Source of the DNA: Notospermus geniculatus
Lineage: Eukaryota; Nemertea; Pilidiophora; Heteronemertea; Lineidae
Assembly: GCA_002633025.1 (NCBI GenBank)
Contig: NMRB01000130.1
Location: 61,883-125,882 of the forward strand
Direction of reading: 5' to 3'
Length of the DNA: 64,000 nucleotides
Position 1 is the first letter of the stretch; the number at the start of each line of letters is the position of its first letter. This document shows positions 34,104 to 44,970 of the stretch, piece after piece. A model generated the notes under the pieces. It ran no database searches. It saw only the letters and a program-made list of their open reading frames with translations, and was not told the origin of the DNA. The position numbers and the translations under genes are program-made.

Positions 34104-34370
34104 GGGCCGAATTCATAAAAACTAACATTTGCTTTTTCTGGGCTTTTTCTTGAAGATGTATTTATAAAATTCCGCTTTTGCTTCATAAAAGAAGCAACTC
34201 CCTATAAGAATTAGCAGAAGCTTTGTCTTGCGAGCATTAGCTTCATCAGATAGAAAAAAGTGTTTGTGAGCGAAATGTTTGGCTTGTGCTTCTTCTTGAC
34301 AAGCAAAAGCTTGGCCTTGGGGCTTTGGCTTGTAAGCTTTTGCTATGTTTTATAAATTACCCCAATTTGG
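34104..34370. repeat. Possible diverged family B element, AAGC-rich
   Basis: The left end GGGCCGAATTCATAAAA resembles family B. The right end (TTTTATAAATTACCCC) is only partly complementary. The interior is rich in AAGC/GCTT motifs. Confidence 0.4.
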
Positions 34371-34610
34371 TCCCATAATAGAGTTGGAAGGAACGATGAT
34401 CCGGACACAGCATAAACTGACCTAATACTTCAAACTGTGAAGTTTTTCATTGTGGGTTGACCATGATAATTTCAGGATTTGGGGGTAGTAAAGATGCGAA
34501 GGGTTACTTCGCACAGTATTTCCATGCAGCCACTGCAAATGAGTGTAGTTGTAATACACCCATGGAAGACAGGGTTGTGATGTCGTCGCAATGACACTAC
34601 CAATACCGCA

Positions 34611-34713
34611 GGGCCCATATTCATAAAACTACTTAAGTCTAAGTGTGATACTTACTTTTGTGTTGAACAAAGGATAAGCGTCACACTTAGACTTGTTTTA
34701 TGAATATGGGTCC
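34611..34713. mobile_element. Family B hairpin
   Basis: GGGCCCATATTCATAAAA and TTTTATGAATATGGGTCC form the ends. The arms continue TTAAGTCTAAGTGTGA and TCACACTTAGACTTG. The next copy (34715) begins two bases later. Confidence 0.85.
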
Positions 34714-34714
34714 T

Positions 34715-35133
34715 GGGTCCATATTCATAAACTGACTTAAAGGTGCTCTAGTTCGAATTGTAAACACTACGGTTTGTTTATTTACATGGTTGATTACAAT
34801 AGTTATTTTTCCTCGGACAGGTGGCAGCACCGTGTATATGCCAAAACATTAATGTTATCTATTTTATATCAATCTTGATAAATATTCTTGTAACTGAAAT
34901 GTATTTATGATTTTACGCTCAAAAACAAACAAAAGGTTGTGAAAGGCGAGATTTAATTCGATTTTATCCAATTTGTTAGTTTCAGAAGTTGACAATAGGT
35001 GGCACACTGTAATGTTTACAATTCGAACTAGAGCGCCTTTAAGTCAAAGTGTGATACATGTACTTATCTTTTGTGTTGAACAAAGGATTAAGTGCCACAC
35101 TTAGGCTTGAGTCGTTTTATGAATATATGGGCC
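34715..35133. mobile_element. Family B hairpin split by a TTAA element
   Basis: It starts GGGTCCATATTCATAAACTG and ends TTTTATGAATATATGGGCCC, with the same arms as the preceding copy. A 302-bp element sits in the arm between duplicated TTAA. Removing it restores the copy's expected arm. Confidence 0.85.
34737..35042. mobile_element. TTAA-flanked MITE nested in family B hairpin
   Basis: TTAA - AGGTGCTCTAGTTCGAATTG ... CAATTCGAACTAGAGCGCCT - TTAA. The terminal repeats are about 26 bp with one mismatch and extend into TAAACA / TGTTTA. It is non-coding. Confidence 0.85.
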
Positions 35134-35628
35134 CTGGACTTTAAAATTTTTGTATTGCGTCGATGGCATGGTCATATGAATGGTCACAGATCTTGACAAT
35201 GTGGTATAGGTACTAGTATTTGACATCTTCCAGGTTGGAATATCCGGAAGAAAATTATTACCACAAGAATAGGAAATCTTCGGGTAATATCGCCAGGTCA
35301 TTACGTCCTTAACCAAGATATACGTAGTTTATACCCGGTCATCATATTGATATCTTCTCGCTTCTTCCTAGTGTTATAGCATCCTTATTACCAGCTTGGG
35401 AAACATAACCCTGCATTACTCGGCAAAGTCACCGGCACCGGGGCCTAATTCAGATGGATTCTTTGCTTGTTGAATACTTGATAGTAATCGTAGGGCAGGT
35501 CGTAAGGGAGATCAATCTGGGACGGTGAAAATGGTGTTGATATCTCATAAAGTTAACTCGTGTCGTCGATACTGGTGTTGAGTTAAACCTCTTTGTGTAT
35601 GTATGTCATTATTGTTTTGTTGCTGTTG

Positions 35629-36185
35629 TCAAAGACCAGCTTCATCGCAAACTGGGCACACCCACACCTGCTCAGCTCTCCACCCTAACAACCACCGTAA
35701 CGTGTCCAGACTAATGGTACCGGATATCAGCTGGTTCATCCGTCTTCTGTCCTTTCCTTTCCATTCCTTCTTCCGTGCAGAGCCTCTCTTCACTCCATTC
35801 TCCACTGCCCTTTCCAGCGACTCGCTCTCCCCCTCATCTGCGACATCCTTCAGTGCAATGAGCACCTCCGACTCGCCCATCTGTAGAGCCCCTTCGATGG
35901 GACCTGTTCCGGCCAGGTGGTCCGCCCGCTCGTTGCCTTTTACCCCAGCATGGCCTGGGTGAATACCCACACCAGCTTCTTCTGCTTGGTCCTTCTTAGT
36001 GCCTCGACCCATGCTGGCTTGAACCTCCCTGCCTCGATTCGTCTCAACATACTTTGGGAGTCGGTCAGTATCAATGTGCCGGTGTGGTTTGTAGACGTGA
36101 TCCAGTCAAGTGCAGCCGTAGCAGCGTCGATCTCCATCCTCAAGCTGGAGGTTGTGGCAGTGTAAGACTGACTTTCCTCATGCAC
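35629..36185 (-). pseudogene. Non-LTR retrotransposon fragment: RNase H and C-terminal Cys motif
   Basis: The minus strand reads SSLRMEIDAATAALDWI and LILTDSQSMLRRIEAGR, then, after a frameshift near 35990, PGHAGVKGNERADHLAG. These are the E, D and H/D motifs of the RNase H domain found in several LINE clades. Downstream come MNQLISG ... LLGWR and CPVCDE, like the trailing zinc-knuckle region of those ORFs. The first RNase H aspartate and all of the reverse transcriptase are missing. It is a 5'-truncated, frameshifted remnant. Confidence 0.8.
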
Positions 36186-36224
36186 GATCTTGCCATTACA
36201 CCATTATGACATGGACAAAGGGTG

Positions 36225-36574
36225 AAGGTCTGTGTAGGCGTACACTGGCAACAGTTTCCCAACATTTTTCTAACATTCAGAGTAACAACACCCCGGGTCA
36301 TATGAATAAAGACTAGCAAATGCTTTTACTTCAGATATGTACAGCATTGCATAGCGCATTTGTATTGCAAAATTCAAGTAAAAGCATTTACTAGTCTTTA
36401 TTCAAAATGACCCTTGTTGGACAAAACGTGTTGTCTGGTGTGTACACAGGAAAATATTTTTCCAACATGTTGTTCAAATGTTGCTTCATATATAGTTTGT
36501 TGGCGTGTGCATACATGGTCAAAAGATCGTGTTGCTCATATTTTTGAAAAATGGTGCCAGTGTACACGCAGCTT
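36225..36574. mobile_element. Family C MITE with nested family B hairpin
   Basis: It begins AAGGTCTGTGTAGGCGTACA and ends GTGCCAGTGTACACGCAG, with the interior in reverse orientation. It is interrupted at 36295-36413 by a hairpin element. Confidence 0.85.
36295..36413. mobile_element. Family B-like hairpin inserted in family C
   Basis: GGGTCATATGAATAAAGACT and AGTCTTTATTCAAAATGACCC mirror each other. The arms continue AAATGCTTTTACTT / AAGTAAAAGCATTT. Confidence 0.8.
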
Positions 36575-36686
36575 ACATGTAATACGTCAAGACAATGTCA
36601 TATGGAGAACAGCCATGGCATAATGGGCCTGCTTTTCTTGCCACACCGGTTGTGGATGATGTTAATGATGATGATGAATGTTACAA

Positions 36687-36793
36687 TAGAGAGTTTAGTA
36701 ACGGTAACACTAACGTTAGCGCTATTGTCTTCAATACAAGCTATCACCTAACATTAGTGTTACCGTTAGGGAGATGACCACTTAAACCCTCTA
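36687..36793. mobile_element. Family A TA-flanked hairpin (TAACG subtype)
   Basis: TA - GAGAGTTTA ... TAAACCCTC - TA. The interior AACGGTAACACTAACGTTAG and ACATTAGTGTTACCGTTAG mirror each other. Confidence 0.75.
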
Positions 36794-36799
36794 TTTACA

Positions 36800-38018
36800 G
36801 CGAAAACGATAAGTTAGTAGTAATAAGTTCGGCCTGTAGGCGGCGCTGACATGGAAAAAGAAGTGCCTTTCATACATTAGAAACATCTCTTGTCTGTTAA
36901 GACACAGTCACCAAAACGCAAGAAGCCAATCTAAAAATTTAAATTATAATACAACTGCTGTGCTATCGCACCTAATAACCAGCGAAAAATGATATAATCA
37001 ACCACCAAATTAAGTGTAAAGTGACTCGATGATATATCCTGGGGTATTGTCCCTGTGTGAATTCGCCAAAATAGGCAAGACCGCGAATGGCCCGGCAGAC
37101 TCTAGCAAAGTGCCCCCCTTGGCACCTCACAGACACTAAATGTGGAGAAATTGCTTGTCCAGGCCGTGATTAGCCAGAGAACAAGAGCCAAATGGTTTTT
37201 ATTTCCCTAAATTATTCTAGTCTTATTCTTATAAGGTCATAATACAGATACCTATTGTGGTTTATTGACCATCATTCTGCTATTTGCATTTAAAGGGGAG
37301 AATTTCTCAGCCGGCTCTGTCGTTTGGTAAGTCTGTGCGATATGAGGGAGCATGCGATCGAAAGATGAGAGTGGATATCAGGTTATGTACAGAATGGTTG
37401 CAAACATGTGTATGATCAAAAATAGATCTATTTTTGGTGTGATGCATATCTTATAACTGATAGTCTCACAAACTACGTCTGAAAAGACCTGTACTTAAAG
37501 GAGCAAAAAGCGGGCAAGAAATCGTGCTATTAAATTTGTGTTAAAGCCCTGCATGCGTTGGGTGGTGTTGGTCAGCCAAGAGAAATTTAGAGACTGCAGT
37601 GGGGAATTCGAAAAAAAATGGTTCGTCCGGTTTATTTAGTATCACACTTCACTCGGAACGTGCAGTTGAGAGGTGAAGGTCAGATACACTGACGGAAGGT
37701 GAAGATCGTGTGTTATGTGGGTCAAGGTCGAAAGAACGATCGGGGATCGCCCATTAATTATCATCTCAATAAAATGTTTCTGTCACGTTTTTAGCTCGAA
37801 CGACTTAATGGAATAAAACCAAAATTGCACACAACAAGTATTTCATTAGTCTCTGGAGACGAAAGGAATCCTGTGTGATTTGGAGCCAATTTTGGGAGAG
37901 ATGATATTACTTTAAACTCAACGCTCCTTCGCCGTCGATTAACTCTATAAAGAGAACCTTCCCATCGTCGCTGGGTGTACTGCAGTAATGTTAATGTTTT
38001 TTATTATTTACTCAGACA
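36800..38018. other. No gene recognised
   Basis: Unassigned sequence with short ORFs only. No splice-bounded exon or structured repeat was identified. Confidence 0.5.
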
Positions 38019-38019
38019 A

Positions 38020-38100
38020 TAGAGAGTTTAAGAGATCGTCCCGTTAACGGCAACACTAACATTAACTTTATTTTTTCATGATTGCAAATGTACGCCAGAC
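38020..38100 (+). mobile_element. Family A half-element (TAACG subtype)
   Basis: TA - GAGAGTTTAAGAGATCG, then CCGTTAACGGCAACACTAAC and TTGCAAATGTACGCCAGA. Only one arm is present, and the mirror arm is missing. Confidence 0.65.
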
Positions 38101-38373
38101 TGCCTATTTCAACTATACTTATGGGAAACTGTTGGCTGTGGATGCTTTTATTTTTTTCTCGCACATTCCTCCAACTTTATACTTATACCGAATGTCGATA
38201 GCGACAAAACTACAAAATCGATCATAATTCAGGCATCATTGGCTTCGGATGACACCAGTAATCGAAAGAGTTCCGTCATATGTACAAATCTACAATCCCT
38301 GAAACTTTTACAACAAAACTTGGCTTACTTTTTGAGTAATCCTGCTGAAACCACATAGATTTGATGGAGAGAG

Positions 38374-38515
38374 TGAGATCCAGAGAATACCAGTAAAAGC
38401 ATGGAAGACTGCCCATCTACTCTGAGGTGACGCGGTCTTAAAGTTCTGATCCGGAGAATACAGTAAAAGCAAGGAAGACTGTCCAACTTCTCTAAGGTGA
38501 CGCGATGAACTGTCC
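38374..38515. repeat. Two-copy tandem duplication
   Basis: GATCCAGAGAATACCAGTAAAAGCATGGAAGACTG and the later GATCCGGAGAATACAGTAAAAGCAAGG ... GTGACGCG segment are about 70 bp apart and similar throughout. Flanking GTGGATGCTTT segments at about 38137 and 38531 are also duplicated. Confidence 0.6.
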
Positions 38516-38598
38516 TGGAAAACTTCAGATGTGGATGCTTTCGTTTTTTCTTGCACACCCCTCTAATTTCTGACAGACTACACAAAATAGCGATAAAA

Positions 38599-39190
38599 GA
38601 GCATTTGCAAAATGTCCGAAATCAGCATGAAAACAGTGAAATTATTCCCTAATATTTGTTCTACTGGGAGAGTAATGGTATTATTTATCATTCATCGAAA
38701 AATCATTACTAAACATATTGGTTTTGTTGAAATATTGGCGTAAAATGTGTGATTTTCTTCATTTCTGGACCCCAATTTAATTGGTGGTGGTGGGGNNNNN
38801 NNNNNNNNNNNNNNNNNNNNNNNNNNNNNNNNNNNNNNNNNNNNNNNNNNNNNNNNNNNNNNNNNNNNNNNNNNNNNNNNNNNNNNNNNNNNNNNNNNNN
38901 NNNNNNNNNNNNNNNNNNNNNNNNNNNNNNNNNNNNNNNNNNNNNNNNNNNNNNNNNNNNNNNNNNNNNNNNNNNNNNNNNNNNNNNNNNNCCCCCCCCC
39001 CCCCCCACTTAAATAGGGATCCAGAAATGAAGAAAATCACACATTTTATGCAAACATTTCAGCAAAACCAATATGTTTAGTAATGATTTTTCGATGAATG
39101 ATAAATAATACCATTACTCTCCCAGTGCAACAAACATAAGGGAATAAGTAAACTGTTTTCATGCTGATTTTGGACATTTTGCAAATACTC
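38599..39190. mobile_element. Large hairpin element containing an assembly gap
   Basis: GAGCATTTGCAAAATGTCC (from 38599) is mirrored by GGACATTTTGCAAATACTC (to 39190). The arms stay complementary for about 180 bp, up to poly-G/poly-C tracts that flank 196 N (38796-38991). The loop is unsequenced. Confidence 0.8.
38796..38991. other. Assembly gap (196 N)
   Basis: Undetermined bases lie between GGTGGTGGTGGGG and a run of C, exactly at the centre of an inverted repeat. Confidence 0.99.
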
Positions 39191-39848
39191 TTTGTTTTCC
39201 TAATTAATGAAACTTATGACACATTTTTCTTTCATGATTGTGTAGTTCACATTGTTAAATATTATATATACCTGAAGTTATCATGAAAATCAAACAACTG
39301 CATCATAATGAAAAATTAGTTGGGAAAATGGTTCCGAAAGTGAACAGCCCCTTTACTTAAAATGAATTCATCGCAATAATGTTTGTGATTGATGGCCCCA
39401 GGCATAACAAAATGTCTCAAACCATATCTCTTTGTCTAGAGTTGATAAAAATCATCTTCCTCTACTGGTAACCACTTCTCTTCCTGGTGAGGCATGCTTG
39501 TTGATATTTTAATGATCTTTTCTCTACCGTCGAAGTCATCGCTCTACCGTCAATCCTTCCTTCAAAATGTCATAGACATCAAAACCAACATCCTTTAGAA
39601 AAAAAACAGCATCTTGTTGCGAGTATACTCTGCTGAGGCGGTCTTTTCATCGCCAGGTTCGTCAATTTCAGGATTTTTTTATTTTGTCTTATTGTACACA
39701 GTGGTTGTAATTAAAAAGTAAATGTTGAAACGTCTTTCCTTGAACAAAAAAAGAAGGAAAAATATCTGCGACATGTTCTTGATAATGGATGAACAGTACA
39801 TTGTACAAGTTTGGAGACGATGGAAATGTTGCTATCTTAAATCCTCTA

Positions 39849-39994
39849 GGGCCGTATGCACCAAACGAAGATTATCTTGAACTCAGGTTGAGCCACAACT
39901 TTTCAATTGTTCAGGTTTGTCAGGGCATGATGTGACAATGGAAAAGTTGTGGCCCAACCTGAGTTCAAGATAATCTTCGTTTGGTGCATACGGC
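39849..39994. mobile_element. Family B hairpin (GGGCCG subtype)
   Basis: GGGCCGTATGCACCAAACGA and TCGTTTGGTGCATACGGCC mirror each other. The arms continue without mismatch through AGATTATCTTGAACTCAGGT. This is the most perfect hairpin in the window, with about 60-bp arms. Confidence 0.85.
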
Positions 39995-40090
39995 CATCTT
40001 TGTTTGAAAATTGTTGAATGAATTTTTCTCGGGTTTCAGCAGCCACTGGCTCAGTTGGTTTCTTCCTACATTATCAACAAAGACTTTGAA

Positions 40091-40154
40091 GCACTGTAGG
40101 TTGCTGTATGGATAGCACTGTAGGTTGCTGTATATGAGCACTGTAGGTTGCTGT
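40091..40154. repeat. Three-copy tandem repeat
   Basis: GCACTGTAGGTTGCTGTAT is repeated three times with short spacers (TGGATA, ATGA). Confidence 0.85.
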
Positions 40155-40450
40155 TGATAGGATAACATCACTGAAACAATTTGCTGGGAAGGGATCAGCG
40201 CGTTCTACACTGCCGTACGCAATTCGCATCGTATCCCGAATATCTCCCATACGTCTGTTTCAAACTATCCCTGCACAGCCCAGCTATGTGTAAGCAAAGG
40301 TGAGTTGATCATCATCACAATGTCACCGTTTGGAGCACGAGACAACACGTAATCCACCACCTGAATGTGCCTCTATACTTCTCTGTTCTCACAAATCACG
40401 CTTCAGTCCACCTGCAACGAAAAACCGAGCTGTCAGCATCAGCGAAAAAC

Positions 40451-40654
40451 TGAGTGTACACTGGCAGGCATCATTTGAACAATGTTCCTGAGCAACACGG
40501 TCATTTGACCTTGTATACACCGCCAACAAATTACAGCAACATTTTAACAACATGCTGGAAAAACTCTTTTCCCCGTACAGATTAGACAACATTTGTCCAA
40601 CAAGGTGTTGTTACTCTTAATGTTGGGAAAATGTTGCCAGTGTACGCAGACCTT
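40451..40654 (+). mobile_element. Family C MITE
   Basis: It contains GAGCAACACGGTCATTTGACC, GCCAACAAATTACAGCAACA and CCAACAAGGTGTTGTTACTC and ends GTTGCCAGTGTACGCAGACC. Confidence 0.85.
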
Positions 40655-41053
40655 GACGCCGTGCCTCAAACTGCGATTATCTGCCGATAACGCTTTCCAC
40701 AAAACCCATGACAACCCGAATCCCTCAAATCACTCCGTCAGCGTGAACAGTGAGATCTCGTCGCTGAAGCGTTTATGAACTCAACGGTATCAGGCGCCAG
40801 GTGCATGACGTCAGTACCGCGACCCCTCAGCCAATCAATTCATAAGTATACAACTAGGGAGTTCTCAACCTTCATTATGCCGTTAGTGCTCGGCCCGCGA
40901 AGGATGAACTGCGTTTTTCAGAGGAATACGAACGCTTCAGCGCACATGGCAAATCCTCGTTATAGTTTTTGAACAGTTTCGTAGCCATTTGGTTACTTTT
41001 TGACTTCAAATCCGATAAGTGGATTTACTCCTGTTGATGATAGAAAAACAAGG

Positions 41054-41114
41054 ATGTATCCGTACTCGATTCAGGCGCTTGCTGTTGTGTTTTTCGTGGG
41101 ATTTCTGAACAAAT
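41054..41114 (+). CDS. Possible first coding exon of a secreted protein
   Basis: ATG opens a 20-codon segment MYPYSIQALAVVFFVGFLNK, hydrophobic in the middle like a signal peptide, followed by a consensus donor GTAAGT at 41115. CCAAT (about 40833) and TGACGTCAG (about 40806) lie upstream. I found no continuing exon, so this remains a weak candidate. Confidence 0.2.
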
Positions 41115-41318
41115 GTAAGTAAAAAAATCATGCCTTTTCCGCAGCCTTGGCGAGCTTCAGAAATTCCTCGGTCACGTCGGCATAGTCAATTCAGGCCCGC
41201 TGCGGCTCCTGTGTAGATCAGCAATTTTTTCCGCATGCCAATGTCCCGCCGTACAATTACCCGAAGGAACCAGAGCTGATTGAAGTCGCTTTCCTTTGAA
41301 CCTACCCTAGCGTATAGT

Positions 41319-41540
41319 TGCTGTAATGGCAACATTTTTCCAAAATCGAACAACATTTTTTCTGAGCAACACGATCTTTTGACCCTGTATACACTGAACA
41401 ACTATTTAGAGCAAGGTTTTCAAATGTTGGAAAACCTTCCCCCCGTTTGTACATTTTAGACAACATTTGTCTAACAAGGTGTCGTCACTCTCGAATGTTG
41501 GAAAAATGTTGGAAAATTGTTGTCAGTGTACGCAGACCTT
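41319..41540 (+). mobile_element. Family C MITE
   Basis: It carries GGCAACATTTTTCC, GAGCAACACGATCTTTTGAC and CTAACAAGGTGTCGTCACTC, ending GTCAGTGTACGCAGACCTT. A short internal duplication of TGTTGGAAAA is present near the 3' end. Confidence 0.85.
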
Positions 41541-41697
41541 CTGAATGCTCCTGCTAGGTACCTGTAACTTATCAGTTACGCCAAATAATCTACATGACAG
41601 GAATGCACCAGGAATATTACATCGGCGGCTACTTCCATGTTTCCTTCGCCCTAAGTCCAGCTTACAGGATCGCTGATTTTGGTAATAGAAAAGCGTT

Positions 41698-41956
41698 CAA
41701 GGGAGTGAGAAACAAAGTGGAAAATAAGAAGTGGGACGTTTTGGAATTTTGCGCGAATTTTTCAATTTCTCCAATTGGGAGAAATTTCTTTCCCATTTTG
41801 AGAAATTTTCTTAAAATGACGTAATGTTTTGTCTGATTTTTCTGGCGATTTCTCAAAGTGGAAAAACATTTCCTCCCAATTTGAGAAATTGAAAAATTCG
41901 GGCAAAAGTACAAAATTTCCCCCTTCTTATTTTCCACTTTTATTTCTTACTCCCTT
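41698..41956. mobile_element. Hairpin element, CAAGGGAGT ends
   Basis: CAAGGGAGTGAGAAA and TTTCTTACTCCCTTG form the ends. The arms continue GTGGAAAATAAGAAG / CTTCTTATTTTCCAC, and the interior is rich in mirrored TTTCTCAA / TTGAGAAA. The ends resemble family A, but no TA flank is present. Confidence 0.7.
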
Positions 41957-42971
41957 GTTCCTTTCGTGTTGTTTTTGTGTGTTTTTGTTTGATGTTGCTG
42001 TCGATGTTTTTTTTAGTTTCATTCCAGACCCTTCCAACTTTATGTTCGCTCACTGACAGTCACGACTAATTAAGATTTGTTGACATAAGCCTATCAAATT
42101 TCATTTGCAAAAGTTTGATCGATATGTTGGTGTAGCCTGATCGTACACAACATCTCATTACAAAAACCGTCATGAAGCAAAAATAAACAACTCATAGTAA
42201 TGTCCCATAGGGTTCTTCAGTGCCACACCAGAACTTTGCAACGTTCTATATCGAACCAGTGGGAAACACCGCTCGTTTAACCTAAATCCTTTATTATTCC
42301 AAAATACGGCTGTATGGATAACCAACTCTACATGTACCTACCTATACGAGCTTATCATTTCAAGAATTTTCCTCCGACTTCACAACTTAGTTAACATCAT
42401 CTTCAGAGGAATCGTTTTTTTCTATCCAATTTACCTCAACTGCCGAGGGCGGGCTAAAGTATTTGTAGGTGAAATTTAAAGACGATTACAGGGTATACCG
42501 GCAGTATATATGATCAGTGAATAAAAAGCAAAACCAAACTGGCAATATTGATGTGTAAATGTATGGGTTGAAAGGATATCCCGAGTTGAAAATCCGATTT
42601 ACGAATTTCACCTGGTGGAATTCGAGAATTTATACACAAACTTCGAACATATCTTCCTAGTTCACATTATTTTATCTTAGTAAACAAAAACATTACGAGT
42701 TGCACCTTACCTAACACTTGAGACGCCACGAGGTTGGTGAAAGCGTGGCCGTAACCGCACCTGGTAATTGCTTCGGTGAAAAAATCCCACGTTGTTGTTA
42801 ACTCGTTCTGTCTACTTGGCTGAACTGATGACGTTTTCCTTTCGATTCTCATGAAAACATTAGTTGTTGGTAACGTTTAGGTGAAAGATTAGAAAATTTC
42901 AACATTTTCAGTAGTTAAACAGTCAATGTTGCGTACAAATTCATTGGCTTTTGCTTTTAGTCACTTAAAGT

Positions 42972-43150
42972 TGCAATCGCTAAAAATTTATCTTCCTATG
43001 CCCATCGTACATGGAAAATTTTTTCATAGGTAATATAATTTTTTGGAAGTTCCGGTTCAGGCAATCGCTAAAAATTTATCTTCCTTTGCCCATCATACAC
43101 GGTGAATTTTTTCATAGGTACTATGATTTTTTTGAAGTTCAGGTTCAAGC
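42972..43150. repeat. Two-copy tandem duplication, about 90 bp
   Basis: GCAATCGCTAAAAATTTATC, CTTCCT(A/T)TGCCCATC, TTTTTTCATAGGTA and AAGTTC(C/A)GGTTCA occur in the same order twice. Confidence 0.85.
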
Positions 43151-43370
43151 AATGTCAGGGACATAAAAGATCGAAATTTCACACTTTATTGTACATGTAC
43201 ATGTATTTGGATTTGAACTTCAATAAAAGGACCCAGAAACACCATCATTGAACATAATATTTAATGAAAAATTTTACCGCGCACAACCGGGCGTTATTTT
43301 CCCCTCTGACTTTTTTACTCATGATGTCCCAAAGTTCTATATCTACATGTAGTATTAAATTCAGTTACGC

Positions 43371-43577
43371 TCTGTGTACTTGCGACACGTTTTCAACATT
43401 TGAAAACATTTCTGAGCAACACGAACCTTTGAACCTGTATTCACTGAGCAACAAATTACAGCAACATCGAAACATGTTGGAAAATCCATTTCCCCTGTAT
43501 ACACTAGACAACATTTGTCTAACAAGGTGTTGTTGCTCTGAATGTTGGAGAAATATTGCCTAATATACACAGACCTT
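43371..43577 (+). mobile_element. Family C MITE
   Basis: It runs from TCTGTGTACTTGCGACACG to AATATACACAGACCTTC with the standard interior (GAGCAACAAATTACAGCAAC, AACAAGGTGTTGTTGCTCT). Confidence 0.85.
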
Positions 43578-44076
43578 CAGTACATGTATGCTAACGTTTA
43601 GAAACGTCGAAGTGGAACGCACATTCAGTAAAACCTGGCCTAATAATCTCAAATTGGTTTCAGGGCTTTGTTTTCCATGAAGTTACAATAAGTTAGGCTT
43701 GAGATTCGATTAAATCCAGAGTAGGAACAGAGATCGCCTTTCATGGAAGGATTGAAATACGTGTAGGAAAAGACTGAACGTCCCAACATGACCTGTTCCT
43801 TGCAAGGCACCCTAGTATTCCCTAACCAGGATCCGGCGCCTCTGTATATTACCACCAAGGCCTCACAGTCCGTTCTTCCGGGCTGGAAAAGTAATATGAG
43901 ATGAATTTCATTCTAGAAGCCGTAGAAGCCAAACGGGGATATGTTCACTGCCGTGTGTGAGGAAGGAAATATGTTTTGTACAAAATAATGGAAAGGATGT
44001 ATTTTTAGGAGAACACATTCAATTTAGATGATGACCATTGCCTTCTAACGCCAAATCGCTGCTACTGATTTATATG

Positions 44077-44868
44077 TATCGGGTGGCGTAGAAAAAACAA
44101 TAACACTTTTTATTTTAGGGTTATTCAAAAAGTATCAAAGGTATGATTCTTTATTTCGTCGTCATAATGACACAGATATTAAACACCTTTCCTGAAAATT
44201 GCAGCTTTAAACATAGGACAAAGGAACAGCAACACATTTAGAATTAGTTGCCAAAAATGCAGTGCCGAAAGTTATTTGTAATTCCACTGACCTTTTTGAA
44301 CTCAACAGATGGCCGATGTGACCTCCATTTTCATCAGAAACTGCACGCAACTGCAGTCCTTGGTCTGCCACTTCCAGCCTTTCTTTCAGTAGTCCCTGTT
44401 TGTTTTATCTTATTAATGAGTCGATGTACTGAGACCACTTTCCATCCTTTGCCAGGAATCTCCCTGACAAATTTTCTTCCCATCCTTTCTCAGAGTCCAA
44501 CACACCTGAATCAAACCTCTATCTCCCTCACTAAAATCTATGGTGACTTACTTGAAAAAAACCCATCTAGACTGAGCCAACAGAAGCCCAAGACTTTGGC
44601 ATTTGACACTGACTGGCAGGTCATTTAAGTCTAGATTTGGCACCGCATGCCAGGTGTCAGATGTGAAGTGACTGGCATTGCATTTTTGGCCAAGAAGTTA
44701 AAAAATGTTGCCATTTCAATGTCATTCAGCCTTTGGAGCTGAAGTTTTGGGGAAAGACGCATACTATCTACATGATTGTTGGTGAAAAGTATGACAATCA
44801 TATCTATGATATTTTTTGAATAATCCTAAAATGAAAAGTGTTATCGTTTTTTCTGGGCCACCCGATAT
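44077..44868. mobile_element. Mariner-like element, internally deleted
   Basis: TA - TCGGGTGGC ... GCCACCCGA - TA. The terminal repeats run about 50 bp (AATAACACTTTTTATTTTAG; ATGAAAAGTGTTATCG) with a few mismatches. The minus strand encodes a mariner-type helix-turn-helix, but the catalytic domain is absent. Confidence 0.8.
44334..44494 (-). pseudogene. Mariner-like transposase helix-turn-helix remnant
   Basis: The minus strand reads GRKFVREIPGKGWK, then LINKIKQTGTTERKAGSGRP, followed by RTAVACSF and stop. The pattern FP.KGW ... L..KI..TGT..RK.GSGRPRTA is typical of the second DNA-binding helix-turn-helix of mariner-family transposases. Nothing resembling the DDD/DDE catalytic domain follows. 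Confidence 0.8.
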
Positions 44869-44875
44869 ATCAGGA

Positions 44876-44970
44876 TACTCGAGAGTTTAAGAGATCGCCC
44901 CGCTAACGGTAACACTAACGTTAACGTTATTTTTTACATTGCAAATGTACGGCAGAAATAGAGGTTACGT
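44876..44970 (+). mobile_element. Family A half-element (TAACG subtype)
   Basis: CTCGAGAGTTTAAGAGATCG, CCGCTAACGGTAACACTAAC and TTGCAAATGTACGGCAGAAA appear as one arm only, immediately after the mariner-like element. Confidence 0.65.

Noticed and set aside
44248-44628. 126-codon plus-strand ORF
   Set aside because: Opposite strand of the mariner-type helix-turn-helix; the minus strand carries the recognisable motif.
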